From NCBI GenBank assembly GCA_021397845.1, contig CM038044.1, forward strand, positions 102,236,942 to 102,300,941: a stretch of 64,000 bases of DNA, in the 5' to 3' direction. This document shows, in pieces, positions 32,625 through 43,410 of the stretch. Position numbers and translations under genes: made by a program. Origin of the DNA: Areca catechu. Its lineage: Eukaryota; Streptophyta; Magnoliopsida; Arecales; Arecaceae. The notes below the pieces were generated by a model that saw nothing but the letters and a program-made list of their open reading frames with translations, was not told the DNA's origin and did no database searches. Numbering within the stretch: the first letter of the stretch is position 1; each line of letters begins with the position of its first letter.

Positions 32625-34436
32625 TCAATTCCTCCTTTCGGACACACCATTCAACTGTGGTGTTCCTGGAGGAGTCCACTGAGAGAGAATTCCATTCTCC
32701 TCAAGATATGTCAAAAATGCACCAGATAAGTATTCACCACCTCGATCAGATCGAAGGGTTTTAATACTTTTTCCAGTTTGCTTTTCTACTTCATTACGGT
32801 ATCGTTTGAACATTTCAAACGACTCAGACTTATGTCTCATAAGAAAGACATAACCGAACCTCGAAAAGTCATCTGTAAATGTAATGAAATATTTATATCC
32901 TCCTTTGGCACTTATTGTCATTGGTTTACATATATCAGTATGTATTAGACTTAGGAGTTCTGTAGATCGTTCACCTTTTCCAGAAAAAGGTGACTTGGTC
33001 ATTTTACCAAGTAAGCAGGATTCACAAGTGGGCAGTGATTCAGAATCACTGATCTCGAGAAGTCCATCTCCTCGCATCTTGTTTATCCTATTTTGGTTAA
33101 TATGACCTAGTCTACAGTGCCAAAGATACAAATTATTGACATTATCTAACCTTGGGCGTTTGCTAGAAGTGTACATTACACTAACAGGCTTTGATAGTAC
33201 ATATATGCCATTATTTAATCTAGCTTTCATTATAACAACATTATTCAAAATAACATTGCAAAAATCTCCTTTTATTGACAGTTCAAAACCATAATTGGCC
33301 AAAAGGCCTACAGAGATTATGCACATAATGAAACTAGGACAATAGTGACAGTCGACTAGTTCGACAGTACAAGACTCAAAGACAAGACGCAGGACTCCAA
33401 CCGCCAGTACTGGAACACGATTTCCATTCCCGATGCTCAGAAACTGTTCTCCATCTTCAAGTCTTCTGCTAACTTGAAGTCCCTGTAACGAATTACAAAC
33501 ATGAATTGGACTACCAGTATCCAATACCCAGTTAGCGGTATCAATAATTGAGTAATTACAAGGTTTTATCATATAAATACCTTGTTCAGCAGACTTCTGC
33601 TTTCTTGGCCTGTTCGGATCAAGGGACGCAATATAAAGAGGACAGTTCCTCTTCCAGTGTCCCTTCTTCTTGCAGTAGAAGCATTCTACAGAAGACTGAT
33701 CAGCCTTAAACTTCCTGGTCTGACTCGGGCCAGGAGCATTCTGCACCTTTTTTCCCTTTTTATTTTTTTTCTTCTTCTTCCCTTTCTTAAAGGGACGATG
33801 ACCTCTACTTCCTCCCACTAAATTCACCACCCCCTTGTTAAGTTGGTGGTCTTTCTCGAAAGTCTGCAGCAACCCCAAAAGACCATGGTAGTTGACTGCA
33901 GGCTTGTTCATTCTGTAATGATCAAGAAAGTCAAGATAGGAGGAGGGAAGAGAATTCAGGATCGCATCCTTGCCGAGCTGCTCGTGCAAGGGGCATCCGA
34001 GTTTGCCCAATTTTTCAATCAGCTTGATCATATATAATACATGATCAGTGACTGAACCACCATTTGGCATCTTGGAATTGTAGATGGCACAAGACACTTT
34101 GTACCGTTCTACATCATCCGGGGTGCCGAAGGATTCCTTCAATTTTTGAAGGATTTCATCAGGTTGGGCCTCCTCGAATTTGTGACTGAACTCGTCGTTC
34201 ATCGCAGCAAGCATAATGCATCGGACAGTAGTCCGATCAGAAACCCACTTCAAGTAAGCGTCTCTGACCGCACTCCATGCATTTGCAGGAGGGATTTCAG
34301 GCACCGGATCCATTATCACATAGAGAATCCGTTCATGCTCCAGAATAATTCTTAACCTTCGATACCAAGTATCGAAGTTATGACCCTTCAACTTCTCGTT
34401 ATCGAGAAGTGACCGGAGCGACAAGTTTGAAGACAT
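32625..34436 (-). pseudogene. gag, protease and integrase core (Cop)
   Basis: The start is placed at MSSNLSLRSLLDNEKLKG (34436), the usual start in this copia group. Gag continues with FDTWYRRLRIILEHE and GLLQTFEKDHQLNKG, a Lys-rich stretch and the knuckle CFYCKKKGHWKRNC with all ligands. The protease has WVLDTGSPIHVC. Integrase has the HHCC zinc finger (HCRLGHINQNRI, CESCLLGK) and the triad HTDIC, SDRGGEY and NGVSERRN. All three catalytic residues are present. The frame ends at TGA (32625-32627), directly after the catalytic Glu, where an Arg CGA codon is expected, so one C-to-T change separates it from the rest. Confidence 0.9.
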
Positions 34437-35964
34437 CTGAAAAGAAAACAAGACCAAATTAGTTTATGAATTAATAACTTAACCAAAAGACTTGGACTTT
34501 AGTCTAAAGGTTTCTCCCACTAATTTTTCAGATTGGTAGCCTCTAACTCCAATTCATGAAAACAATAATTTTTCAAGTGGGTACTGAAATCCAATAGACC
34601 TCGCATGAGCCCGACTATGGTCAGCTCACCCATACGAGTCTAAAGGTAGGTTCGTAAACCAATTGTTTCCCTAAACAATTTCCAGTATAGAATTTTGCCC
34701 CAGAGAACTCCCCAATCGGCCTAGGGGCCTCCTATTGTGGGTCTCTGGTTAGGTCCAACCATTAAAATGACAAATCCAATACTTCCAGCTAACTAAAGAC
34801 CAAGCCCGACTATAGCCGGCCCACCTGGTCCCGTTAAGGAGGTTGCATTGAACCATCATCGATCAGATAGAAATTCCAGTCGCCGGATGTACACCCGTTC
34901 TATGGAACTGCCGATGCACACCAAGCTAGTGGACATATTTCTATCCAACTTAATGGGAGGCTAAGACACTGTCAACTCTTTGACTTAGTCTTTTAAGGAC
35001 CTAATAATTTTAGAGGATTTTAATTGTGACAGAAGAGAAGAGACAAGGACATGGATCATCCTCCCACTGATTCAATCAGATTTCAGGAGGGTTGAAAATA
35101 AATCAACAAATGATCCATGGGCACCTAAAGATCAGTCAGACCGATCAACCTGAGCGACATGGGTTAACTCGAGTCATTGAGCTTTTCCAATCAGTTCTGG
35201 TTGACTCGACTAGCCAGGTAGGTGAGATCATGGATGAGTATCCGCCATTAACCATCTTTCCTAGACACCAACCAAGTTGGCCAGGAAAGAGGTAGCCTCA
35301 TACAACTATGATCACAAATGCCAAACCTACCTCGACACCAGTCGGTTTACCAGACCCGATCAGATTTGCCTAAAGACTCGGGCGTCCACAAAGCCACTAA
35401 TTGGATCCATTTTAGATGAACGGATCAACTATTCTAACTATTAGATAGTTCTAAAGAAGGACCTTAATCAACTTTTGATTAATCTTCTTTTATCCGGTTC
35501 AACTAAACCTTGGTCTAACCCAGTTAAGGACCCTATTAGATGACTAACCCAATTGACCCAAAATGGCTTATTCATGTCAAATTAGATTTCATAAACCTAA
35601 TATTTCATTTTAATAAGCCATACATTTAATCAAAACATTTTTAATTAAGTGTCAATGTAAAACATTTTTTTTTTTTACATTACAAAATCATGCATCATAT
35701 CTAGATTTTATTTTATAAACATTTCATGGCCCAATTATTTAACAGACATGTCAAAATTTTATCTGAACTAAAACAATTTTAATTCCAAGATTTCCTTAAA
35801 GGATCCTTCTGAAAAGGCCAACACAGACGATCCGTTTCATGTCAAAGACACACGGTCATGGTGAAGGTCTCAACTAGGTTCCTAAAAGTACTATCAAGAT
35901 ACTAAAATAGATTAAACTATTTTTAATCCAACATGCATCAAGATTACGTTACACCTGTGAACCT
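34437..35964 (-). other. Untranslated leader of Cop
   Basis: About 1.5 kb separate PBS and gag, longer than in most copia elements. I see no domain and no consistent frame. Short words such as GGTCAGCTCACC and CCGGCCCACCTGG recur in the region 34600-34860, but no clear repeat emerges. Confidence 0.6.
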
Positions 35965-35977
35965 GGCTCTGATACCA
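35965..35977 (-). other. Primer binding site of Cop (initiator tRNA-Met type)
   Basis: The plus strand reads GGCTCTGATACCA, the complement of TGGTATCAGAGCC, one base inside the 5' LTR. Confidence 0.93.
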
Positions 35978-35978
35978 T

Positions 35979-38414
35979 TGAAAGGAAAAATGGTACGTTT
36001 GCAGGTGCCTACTCTAAGCATGCAACATCAGGGAGCAGGTAAGTATATTAAAACGATTTTAAAATTGCACAGCGAAAATATGCTCCAACCAGGATCTAAC
36101 GCAATCAGGAAGCATGTAAAGACTAAAAACATGTTGTAACATGGGCATGTAATGTTTATAAAATATTATAAATGCATAGATCTACACATGCATGAATCTA
36201 AAATACAAAAACCATACCTTATTCCTGCTGGGAATAAATCTGGTATAAGCCTGGAATAGCAGGGATAACAGGAATAAAATTATTCCTGTTGTCTTCACTA
36301 ACAGCACGTTGAAAAATGCTGTTCTTTCCACCAAATATGCTGCAGAACAGAGGAAAAATTGCAACGTTTGATCTTTCTTCCAACTCCAAAATGTAGGGAA
36401 CAAGATGGTTGATCTTCCTTTCAAAGTTGAGAAGATGATCCAATAGGTTTGATCCCCTCCTTGTCACCCAAAATCTGCACCAGAATTTGCAGCAACCTGA
36501 AAAAAAAACTGCAACCAAAACAGAGCAAAAAATGAACAGCTGCAAGGAGGTCGATCCGGCTTCCAAGTGTTCAGTTGAACACTCTCAAGAGGGGGAACAC
36601 GCCGGGGGCTAGCTCTGATCCGTCTCTCGGTCGATGCTAGTCACCGGAAGACATGAAACGGTGGGAAGGAAGAACAGAAAATTCAGAACCTATTTTTCAG
36701 CAAAATAGAGTTCTGAATTCCTCCTGATTTGAGCACAAGAACAAGGATTTATGGATTGATTTTTCTTCCTTCTATTCACCAAAACAAAGCCCTCAAGATC
36801 ATGTGTGGAAAGAGAAGGAATATCAGAAGTATGAACTCTCTCAGCCCCTTCTAAATTCTCACACGGTGACCCTCTTCAAACTATCCTGAACAGGGGACTG
36901 CAGGTTTTTTAAAAGAGAGCAGCAGCCAGCGGAGAAAATAAACAATGGAGAGGGAGGGAGTTCATAAGACGTCGGTGGAATAATCACCCTTAAACCAGCC
37001 ATTAAGAGTAATTAAAATGGGGTTAATAGGTTAATGGGTGGAGGGGAGATGAAGAGGCGCTGAATGGTTTCCACGGCATGGAAAACGCCCAGCGAAAAAC
37101 AACGTGTAAACCGTTCAAACGAAGAATAACCGGTCCAAATGAAGGGTTTAATCCAATTAAAACCTATGGTTCAAAAGAAAAACTGGTTAAATTGATTTTG
37201 GGTTCAAATCAATTAAACCCAAAGGAAATTTGGGTTCAAACAAATCCCAAAAAATCAGTTTAAATCAATTTGAACGATCCAAGCCCAATAAATTTAAATT
37301 CAATTGGTTCACAAGCAATTAAAGGCCAAAAACAGCTCCGAATCAATTCAAAATTGATTCAGAAAAATCCTGGCACAAGCCTGGTCAGCCCGGAACAATT
37401 TTCGGCTGACCCAAACAAGGGCAAGACCGGGAAAAAAAGTGCTCAAATAATTACCGTATCCATAAAACCGAAGCGATTCGCAATCGTACTCGGTATCCGG
37501 ATCAGAGAGTTATCCTCTGTGGCGTTTGACCTCATAGGTTCGAACCTAAATGGTAGTACAGGAACGATTCCAGTACCAGCACAGGAAACCATCTAGCAAT
37601 GGGTCCCGGTGTCCGGATAGGTCGAAGATGCGGGAGCATACTATCGAACCTCTGGCATATGGTTACTGTATAATTCATCCCTTTGACTTCTAATGCTCAG
37701 GATGACTGATATTGGGCTGCCAACCCAGACTGAGTCAGTCGACAACGTGTCTCAATCTTGCAAGCCCAATGACTCTTCACTAGGGCTACCCCGGCCGAGG
37801 ATTTGCTAAATTGAGATACAACGAGACATTCAATCCAAACTGTTTGGACAGGTCAATTCCATCTTGGTCCATCACTGCTCCACAAGTACTTGCCTGTACC
37901 CAGAAACCTTCCATCACCGGATTAAAAATCCGGGTAGTCCGGCACCAAAGCACAGGGAGTTGCTTGCAAGCAACCGAGATGACCTCAGGTCAGAGGGACA
38001 TATATACCCATATCCAATCGTGAGTATCCCTTTGACAGAAAGGGGTTTCACGGAGTCACGTTCAATGAAATATCATATATTCCATTTGCAGGTCACATCA
38101 GTGTCACCACACTCATTTGGTCAAGAGGACAACCAAATGATGTGAACTGCAACAACCTATATTTGATATATTGCCATCCAGTACAATATATCCTTTGGCT
38201 GTGAACAAGGTTTTAAGGACCAGTTGATACATCCTCTCTGTATCGAAGTCAGTGTAGCCCTAAGGACTTCATCACAAGGAAAGGTTCATTTATAGAGAAA
38301 TTCAATACGTGATGAGCTACCAAATAATAATTTTATTAATTCATAAAATGAATACAGTGCTGAGCACAACCGCCTACAACCCAGGCGATTGGCTTTGGGA
38401 CACATTTCCCAATA
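35979..38414 (-). repeat. 5' LTR of Cop (2436 bp)
   Basis: On the plus strand it runs from TGAAAGGAAAAATGG to CACATTTCCCAATA. The last base pairs are TA where the other copy has CA, so the LTR terminus is slightly mutated. The ATGGG duplication follows at 38415-38419. Confidence 0.92.
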
Positions 38415-38419
38415 ATGGG

Positions 38420-39112
38420 AAATTTCAAATTGATTGAAAGGCCAATAAAAGCCTCTTGTACGCCCATGGTAAAGGGAGCTTTTGGATGATGAAACAAGAA
38501 GGAGTAGTTTTTTCTATGAAGCAAGTGTTTTGTAGTGTGGTTGTGTTTCAATCTTGGTGTGTGATCTTCTACCTCCCAAGCCAACGACTTCTCCAAGGAT
38601 CCCATCTTCCCTCAACGACCACTTGTTTTCTTAATTCCTTCCTCCTACTTTGATTTGGTATTCCTTCAAATCAGCTTAGTGCTAATTCCTTCATTGCGCA
38701 GGGTTCCTTCTACGATTCGGAGTTCAAGAAAGGGGGTCATTGCCATCAGATCAAGTATGGTGAGAACTTGTTTCGATGGAAGAGTCATCTTTTCATCAGG
38801 GCTTGTTTATTTGATTGCTTCAATGAATCTACACCAACAAGGAGTGCTCATCATGGTAACAATTCCCTTCTAATATTCTTAAGTCTGGGTTATTGAAGAC
38901 AGTTTTCCTAGGTTTAGATTCCATAATCATTAGCCCTAATCTTCTCTAGGATTTAAATAACTACATCGTGGCGTAAGTTCCAAATTTTTGTGATCCTTCC
39001 ATTACTTTACCTTAATACTTTTGATCTAAAATTTAGTACCTGTTAATAGGCTTCATTGCTCTCATTTCTCAATTCATCGTTTAGATTGCATTCTCATCAT
39101 CGTGCCACATCA
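38420..39112 (+). repeat. 5' LTR of A, second part (after Cop)
   Basis: It continues the LTR with AAATTTCAAATTGATTGAAAGG and ends CGTGCCACATCA. It matches 51363-52055, including GAAACAAGAAGGAGTAG and TTCCTTCAAATCAGCTTAGT. Confidence 0.9.
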
Positions 39113-39115
39113 ATT

Positions 39116-39127
39116 TGGTATTAGAGC
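39116..39127 (+). other. Primer binding site of A, one mismatch
   Basis: TGGTATTAGAGC differs from the tRNA-Met primer site TGGTATCAGAGC by one C-to-T change. It lies three bases after the LTR end. Confidence 0.85.
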
Positions 39128-40144
39128 ATGGTTGCATTAGGGTAGAATAGTTTTCTTTAAATCCAAGCAAGATCTAAAATTCACGCCTCCTGAGTAGGTG
39201 TACTCTAGTACACTGTCATGACCCATGGAAATAATGAGCCCCTGGCCGGACGTGAGTTTTTTTTAGATTGAAGTTTGGGTAAGCCATTGTACTTGTTTGA
39301 TTAGGTTCTGTTTTCTGAAAATTTGCATCTGTTTACTGTAATCCATCTGCAGCTCCAAAGGCAAGTCACTAATTTTTTGTTAAAATATTTTTTTTCTTGT
39401 TCCTTTTTAAGTCAGTTATCACCATATTAAATTTCATCATTAGAAAAAAATTATTAAAAAATGAGAATTTCTGCAGTTCGACACTATCATTAGGGTTTTG
39501 TTCTATCCTTTTATTTATCTTCATTTGTAGGATCTGCTTAGAGTAGTTTAGATTTTAGTTTTAAAATTCCTTTCATCAACATTGAAACATATAAGTTAGA
39601 AATCCTCTGTGAATTTTTTAGAATTTTTGGACATTTTTTTCATCACATTTTCCACACCACTTTCAAACTGCAACACACTTCTGTAGCACCTTTGCATTTC
39701 ATTCATCTCATGAGAAATCAAATTAAGGGCATCAATTTGACATAGGGTCAGGGTTTCATCACCTGTCCCTAGCCCAAAAATCACCAACCAGCATATCGAT
39801 CCCAGCCCGTTAATTAAAATTGAGTAGAACGTTAATTGCCCTAGTGGGTTAGGGATACCAACAAGTTGGGTTCAGGTTAGGGTCAAGTTAACTGTGTCAG
39901 CTAATTGGTGTGTGCTTACAGGCTTGGTGTCTAGGATTGGTGCATTAGGGCTTGTGATTTGGTCCGCCTACCTGGCCAATCTCAGATTGGTGTCTAAGGA
40001 TTGGCAATCAGGGACCTTCACTCCCCTCCACCTACCTAGCTAAGTCCCATAAGTACTACTAGCTAGTTGGTTCACTTAATTAGACCTCTAATTTGTGCTC
40101 TAGGTCTAGGAAACCTTAGCTCGAGCTTGAGTCTACTTGCATAC
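39128..40144 (+). other. Untranslated leader of A with the shared leader block
   Basis: The block GGGATACCAACAAGTTGGGT lies at about 39852-39871, followed by GTGTGTGCTTACAGGC, a CTACCTGGCCAATCTCAG segment and two copies of a TTGGTGTCTA(A)GGATTGG word. The same order is found in C2 (45589-45800) and, reversed, in B (48151-48350). No long frame is present. Confidence 0.65.
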
Positions 40145-41032
40145 ATGAAAACTAGATCAGGAGCCTCATATTCACCAATCCAGACCCAGTCCAGTGTAGC
40201 CATGGACCCAAATCTTGAAACCATGCTGAAAGCCCTAAATGATCAAATGGCCCAATTGAACCAAATGCTGGCTAAACAATTTTCCTTAGACCAGCCAACT
40301 CCTACTATCCCATTAGCTCATATGAATGATAGGAGTAAGAACCCTAAAGTACAAGTTGAGTTCATTAATACTCAAGACTTAGGGTATCCTCAAACTGAAG
40401 GGCTAGGGAAGGGAGAAGGCAAATTTGAACCTAGTAAATATGTGTATGAGACTGACATAAGTTTAATAGATAAATATGAAGGGGAAGACTGTGAAGAGAA
40501 CAACTTTAGTACCTTACCTGAGGAAACGTTTGGTAAAGAAAAGATTATTGAGCCTAGTCTTGAAACATCAGAACAACCAAAATTTAGTGAGGACTTGGTT
40601 CCCGTAAGACAATGCCCTCAAGAAGAACCCAATACTTTAGCTTCGACACAAGAACTCCTTCAGGTACCTGAGAAGAACCCAATCATTATTTTAGAAGACT
40701 TTCCTGATGACCTTCAATTACCTAGAAGCATCCTGCCTATAGATCAAAATTCTAATCTTAAGGTCATCATGAGTAACCAAGGTCTGTTTCAAGATTCTCC
40801 TAAATTATCCCAAGTCTCGGATTCCTATTTCCTGCCTTTCCCTGAGTCTTATCATAATTTTAGAGCCATTAAGTTTCATTTTGATGAGATTACTAGGATG
40901 CGTGAGCTTTTAAAGCCTATTCCTTTTGCTACCTACTTTTGGAAAACCTTATGGCATTTGCTAGGAACCCATGGTAAATTCTCATGTGCATACCAGACCA
41001 GGGTCAAACCTAGAGAATCATTAATCTGTTAG
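40145..41032 (+). CDS. Fused gag/linker/integrase-core ORF of element A (about 295 codons)
   Basis: From the ATG at 40145 (MKTRSGASYSP) the frame is open to TAG at 41030-41032. It has a coiled-coil gag N-terminus (MDPNLETMLKALNDQMAQLN), a long acidic region (DLGYPQTEGLG..., YETDISLIDKYEGEDCEEN), a segment shared with T1 (PQEEPNTLASTQELLQVPE, IILEDFPDDLQLPRS) that resembles the RT linker, then NLKVIMSNQGLFQDSPKL and DSYFLPFPES, and the integrase-core piece FATYFWKTLWHLLGTHGKFS ending at LIC-stop. No gag core, zinc knuckle, protease or RT is present. Similarity to the T1 version is high along the whole length, and this copy is unbroken. It may encode a protein of its own; its function is unknown. 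Confidence 0.6.
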   Translation: MKTRSGASYSPIQTQSSVAMDPNLETMLKALNDQMAQLNQMLAKQFSLDQPTPTIPLAHMNDRSKNPKVQVEFINTQDLGYPQTEGLGKGEGKFEPSKYVYETDISLIDKYEGEDCEENNFSTLPEETFGKEKIIEPSLETSEQPKFSEDLVPVRQCPQEEPNTLASTQELLQVPEKNPIIILEDFPDDLQLPRSILPIDQNSNLKVIMSNQGLFQDSPKLSQVSDSYFLPFPESYHNFRAIKFHFDEITRMRELLKPIPFATYFWKTLWHLLGTHGKFSCAYQTRVKPRESLIC

Positions 41033-41180
41033 GTTTAGGCCCTAGAGAGTCCAATAAAATTCTTCTCAATAAGGATGCCTAGTTCAGTCTGCATTTCGTA
41101 AGTGCTTGTGTAAGTTTCTGAGTCTGCTGAGTCCTATGCATAGCATGTTGAGGACTTGCATCATGAAATAAATTTGAGCA

Positions 41181-41355
41181 ATGAATCCTATAAACATAGG
41201 ACTAATTCAAGAAAGAAAGTCAAGAAATTCTATGAGAGAGATCATGTTCCCATCTGGGATTTTCAAGAAACTACATACCCGTGGTGCAGGCCCCTTTAAA
41301 GTCCTAAAGAAGATTAGATCTAATGCTTACATATTGGAATTACCTTCAGACCTAG
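41181..41355 (+). pseudogene. Integrase C-terminus, first part (A), interrupted by B
   Basis: It reads KKLHTRGAGPFKVLKKIRSN and AYILELPSDL, matching KLHTRSARPYKIIKKIGPNA of T1. The preceding helix is frameshifted. The frame stops at the CCTAG duplication (41351-41355) where B is inserted and continues at 50384. Confidence 0.8.
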
Positions 41356-42812
41356 TGATGGGGAACTAATATGCATGCAATTTTTTTGTATTTTTTATAT
41401 GTGGGGTTGAATGATTAATTCCCAAATTTCAGATTAAAATAAGTTGTAGGAAATTTTATATGAATTTTAGAAGATCAGCATGCAGATTAGGACCTAGAAA
41501 AGTAGAAAAGAAGGATCGCCAGGGCTAAGAAGCCTCGGTTAGGGCAAGTTCTCATACAATAAAACTACTGGAGGTAGAGGGGGTGTACCTGACAATGTCT
41601 GTGAAGATCGCAGCAAAAGGGTCTCTCATTCCTTGATGGATGCGGCCTGGAAAACCGAGCCAAAGACCCGCGGATACCCGGCTTTTTGCTCGGTGATCCG
41701 ATTGAGGCCTGGCTAGAGTCGTTGGATTCGTAGGAACTCGGGGACCTGTAAACGACCAGTCAGGGGTTAGAAAACTCACAAAGGAACAAGAAAACAAAGG
41801 AAAAATAGCAAGGGAAGGCTTCTTTTGGAGTGGGCATCCAGGGATCTGAGATGCTTGTTGGCAGCAGGAAGATGATTGCAGCACTGGGAAGAAGAACTCT
41901 CGCAAACCCCTTTATGCACACAGCAAGGTATCACACAACTCAATAGAAGAACTCAAGGTTTTCATTCATCAAAAATTAGGTTTCATACAAGAGGCTAGGG
42001 TCCCTTAAATAGACCCTTAACCTTGGGCTCCAAGTAAGGGTACATAAGTCTTTACATAAGAATCCTTTTCCCTCTCAAACCCTAGCTAGAAACTAAGGAA
42101 ATATTAGATAGAAAAATCCCTAAAAGTTTTCTTGACTTGGTCAAGACTCCAAGGATGCCTAGGGGGGCGTGTTGGGCTTCTAGGAGCAGCAAAAGGCCGG
42201 CCCAAAGGGGCTCGGGTGCATGGGTTTGGGCCTCTGGAAGCTGGGGTGGCCTGGTAGCCAGGTAGCAAGAATATTCCCTGGTATCTTGCTTCTTAGGGGC
42301 TTGGGCTTGGCACCTGGGCTTGATTTCTTTGGACTAGGATGCAGATGGACCCCTAGAATCATGGATGCCCTTATCTATGAATATACTTTGACATCTGGAA
42401 GGGAATTTGGGCATCTGGAGGGCATCTGCAAGAAATCAGGGTTTTCCGAATTTTCCTCCTGGGGTCTTCAAATCTTCAAGCTGGGTTGGACTTGGGCTAT
42501 ACTTCCATGTCTTCAATCTAGTTGGACTTGGTCTTCACTTGTATGATATAGTCTTGAGTCTTCAGTATGCTTGGACAGGACTCAAAAAAATAAAATTAGC
42601 TCAACATGAGCTGACTAGCATTGGACTGAACTAGCTCAACATAAGCTGACTAGTACAGAACTGAAATAACAACTCAAAAGACTCAAATAACAACTAAAAA
42701 AAGGACTCAGATGGGCTAAGCCCTTATTACAGATGGACTCATAAATTATTGATCAATTCACAGAGGGTTGAAAAGCCTCTGTCTTATTCTGGTACCTCCG
42801 GTGTCCCCACCA
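41356..42812 (-). repeat. 3' LTR of B (1457 bp)
   Basis: On the plus strand it runs from TGATGGGGAACTAATATGC to GGTGTCCCCACCA. It matches 48922-50378 and, reversed, the solo LTR 55449-56897. A TATTTAAAGG-like promoter word is conserved in these copies. Confidence 0.93.
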
Positions 42813-43335
42813 ATTCTCTCGGGATGGGAGGAACTCGACCCTGTCGAGTGAAGATCAGACTGGCTCACATATCTCTCGAGAAAGTCTGGGTTGAGGTGTT
42901 GCAAGTCCTCTCGAGAAATCTACGAATCTGACTCTGGCTGGCCTTGCCATCGGACCAGGAAGCATTGATAGTCACGGCCACGAGTCATGATGGCTTGATC
43001 GTCCAGGATATGCTCAATCCGTTCTCCTCTCTCAGGCCAATTTGTTAGTGGACACTCTGGGTTAGGGTCACTCACAATGAAAAGGAATAGGTCCAAAGGC
43101 CTTACTAGGTATCGCTGTCGGTTCCCTATACTCAACCAGGTCTGTAATATTGAAGGTAGAACTAATGCCCAAATCCGAAGGCAAGTCTAACACCTAGGCA
43201 TTTGATCCAACCTTCTCTATCACTTTAAAAGGTCCGGCTCTGCGAGCATGAAGCTTCTTTTAGGCCTAAGCCTAACCAAGATAGAATCCACTACATCAAA
43301 TTCTTTGATCCATCTTCGAGAATTAGCCAGTTTGT
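42813..43335 (-). pseudogene. Integrase C-terminus with chromodomain (B)
   Basis: On the minus strand, from about 43335 downward, it has DSILVRLRPKRSF, a PFKVIEKVGSNA-like segment with a stop after Ala, and LDLPSDLGISSTFNITDLVE (about 43185-43125). A proline-rich linker (SDPNPECPLTNWPERGERIE) follows, then the chromodomain YQCFLVRWQGQPESDS near 42920-42990. The region between chromodomain and LTR holds the polypurine tract (GAGAGAATTGG on the minus strand). Frameshifts and stops disrupt the reading. The catalytic core is absent. Confidence 0.78.
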
Positions 43336-43410
43336 TTAACATTAGTGCGGGTGGTGAACATGCTAGGCACATGCAGACTCCTAACAAGATGATGCAAAGG
43401 ACTCAAACTA

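Larger units (their letters stand above)
28039..38414 (-). mobile_element. Cop: Ty1/copia element with 2.4-kb LTRs inside the 5' LTR of A
   Basis: LTRs of 2438 and 2436 bp, very similar to each other, bound an interior of 5.5 kb coded on the minus strand: PBS, leader, gag, protease, integrase, RT and RNase H. A perfect ATGGG duplication flanks it (28034-28038 and 38415-38419). The high LTR similarity suggests it is among the younger insertions. LTRs of this length are long for copia. The polyprotein carries three stops and one frameshift. I do not fix the lineage. Confidence 0.92.

Noticed and set aside
42220..42546. 108-codon frame repeated at 49786-50112 and, reversed, at 55731-56033
   Set aside because: It is a chance frame in the family-B LTR. 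It recurs because the LTR recurs.
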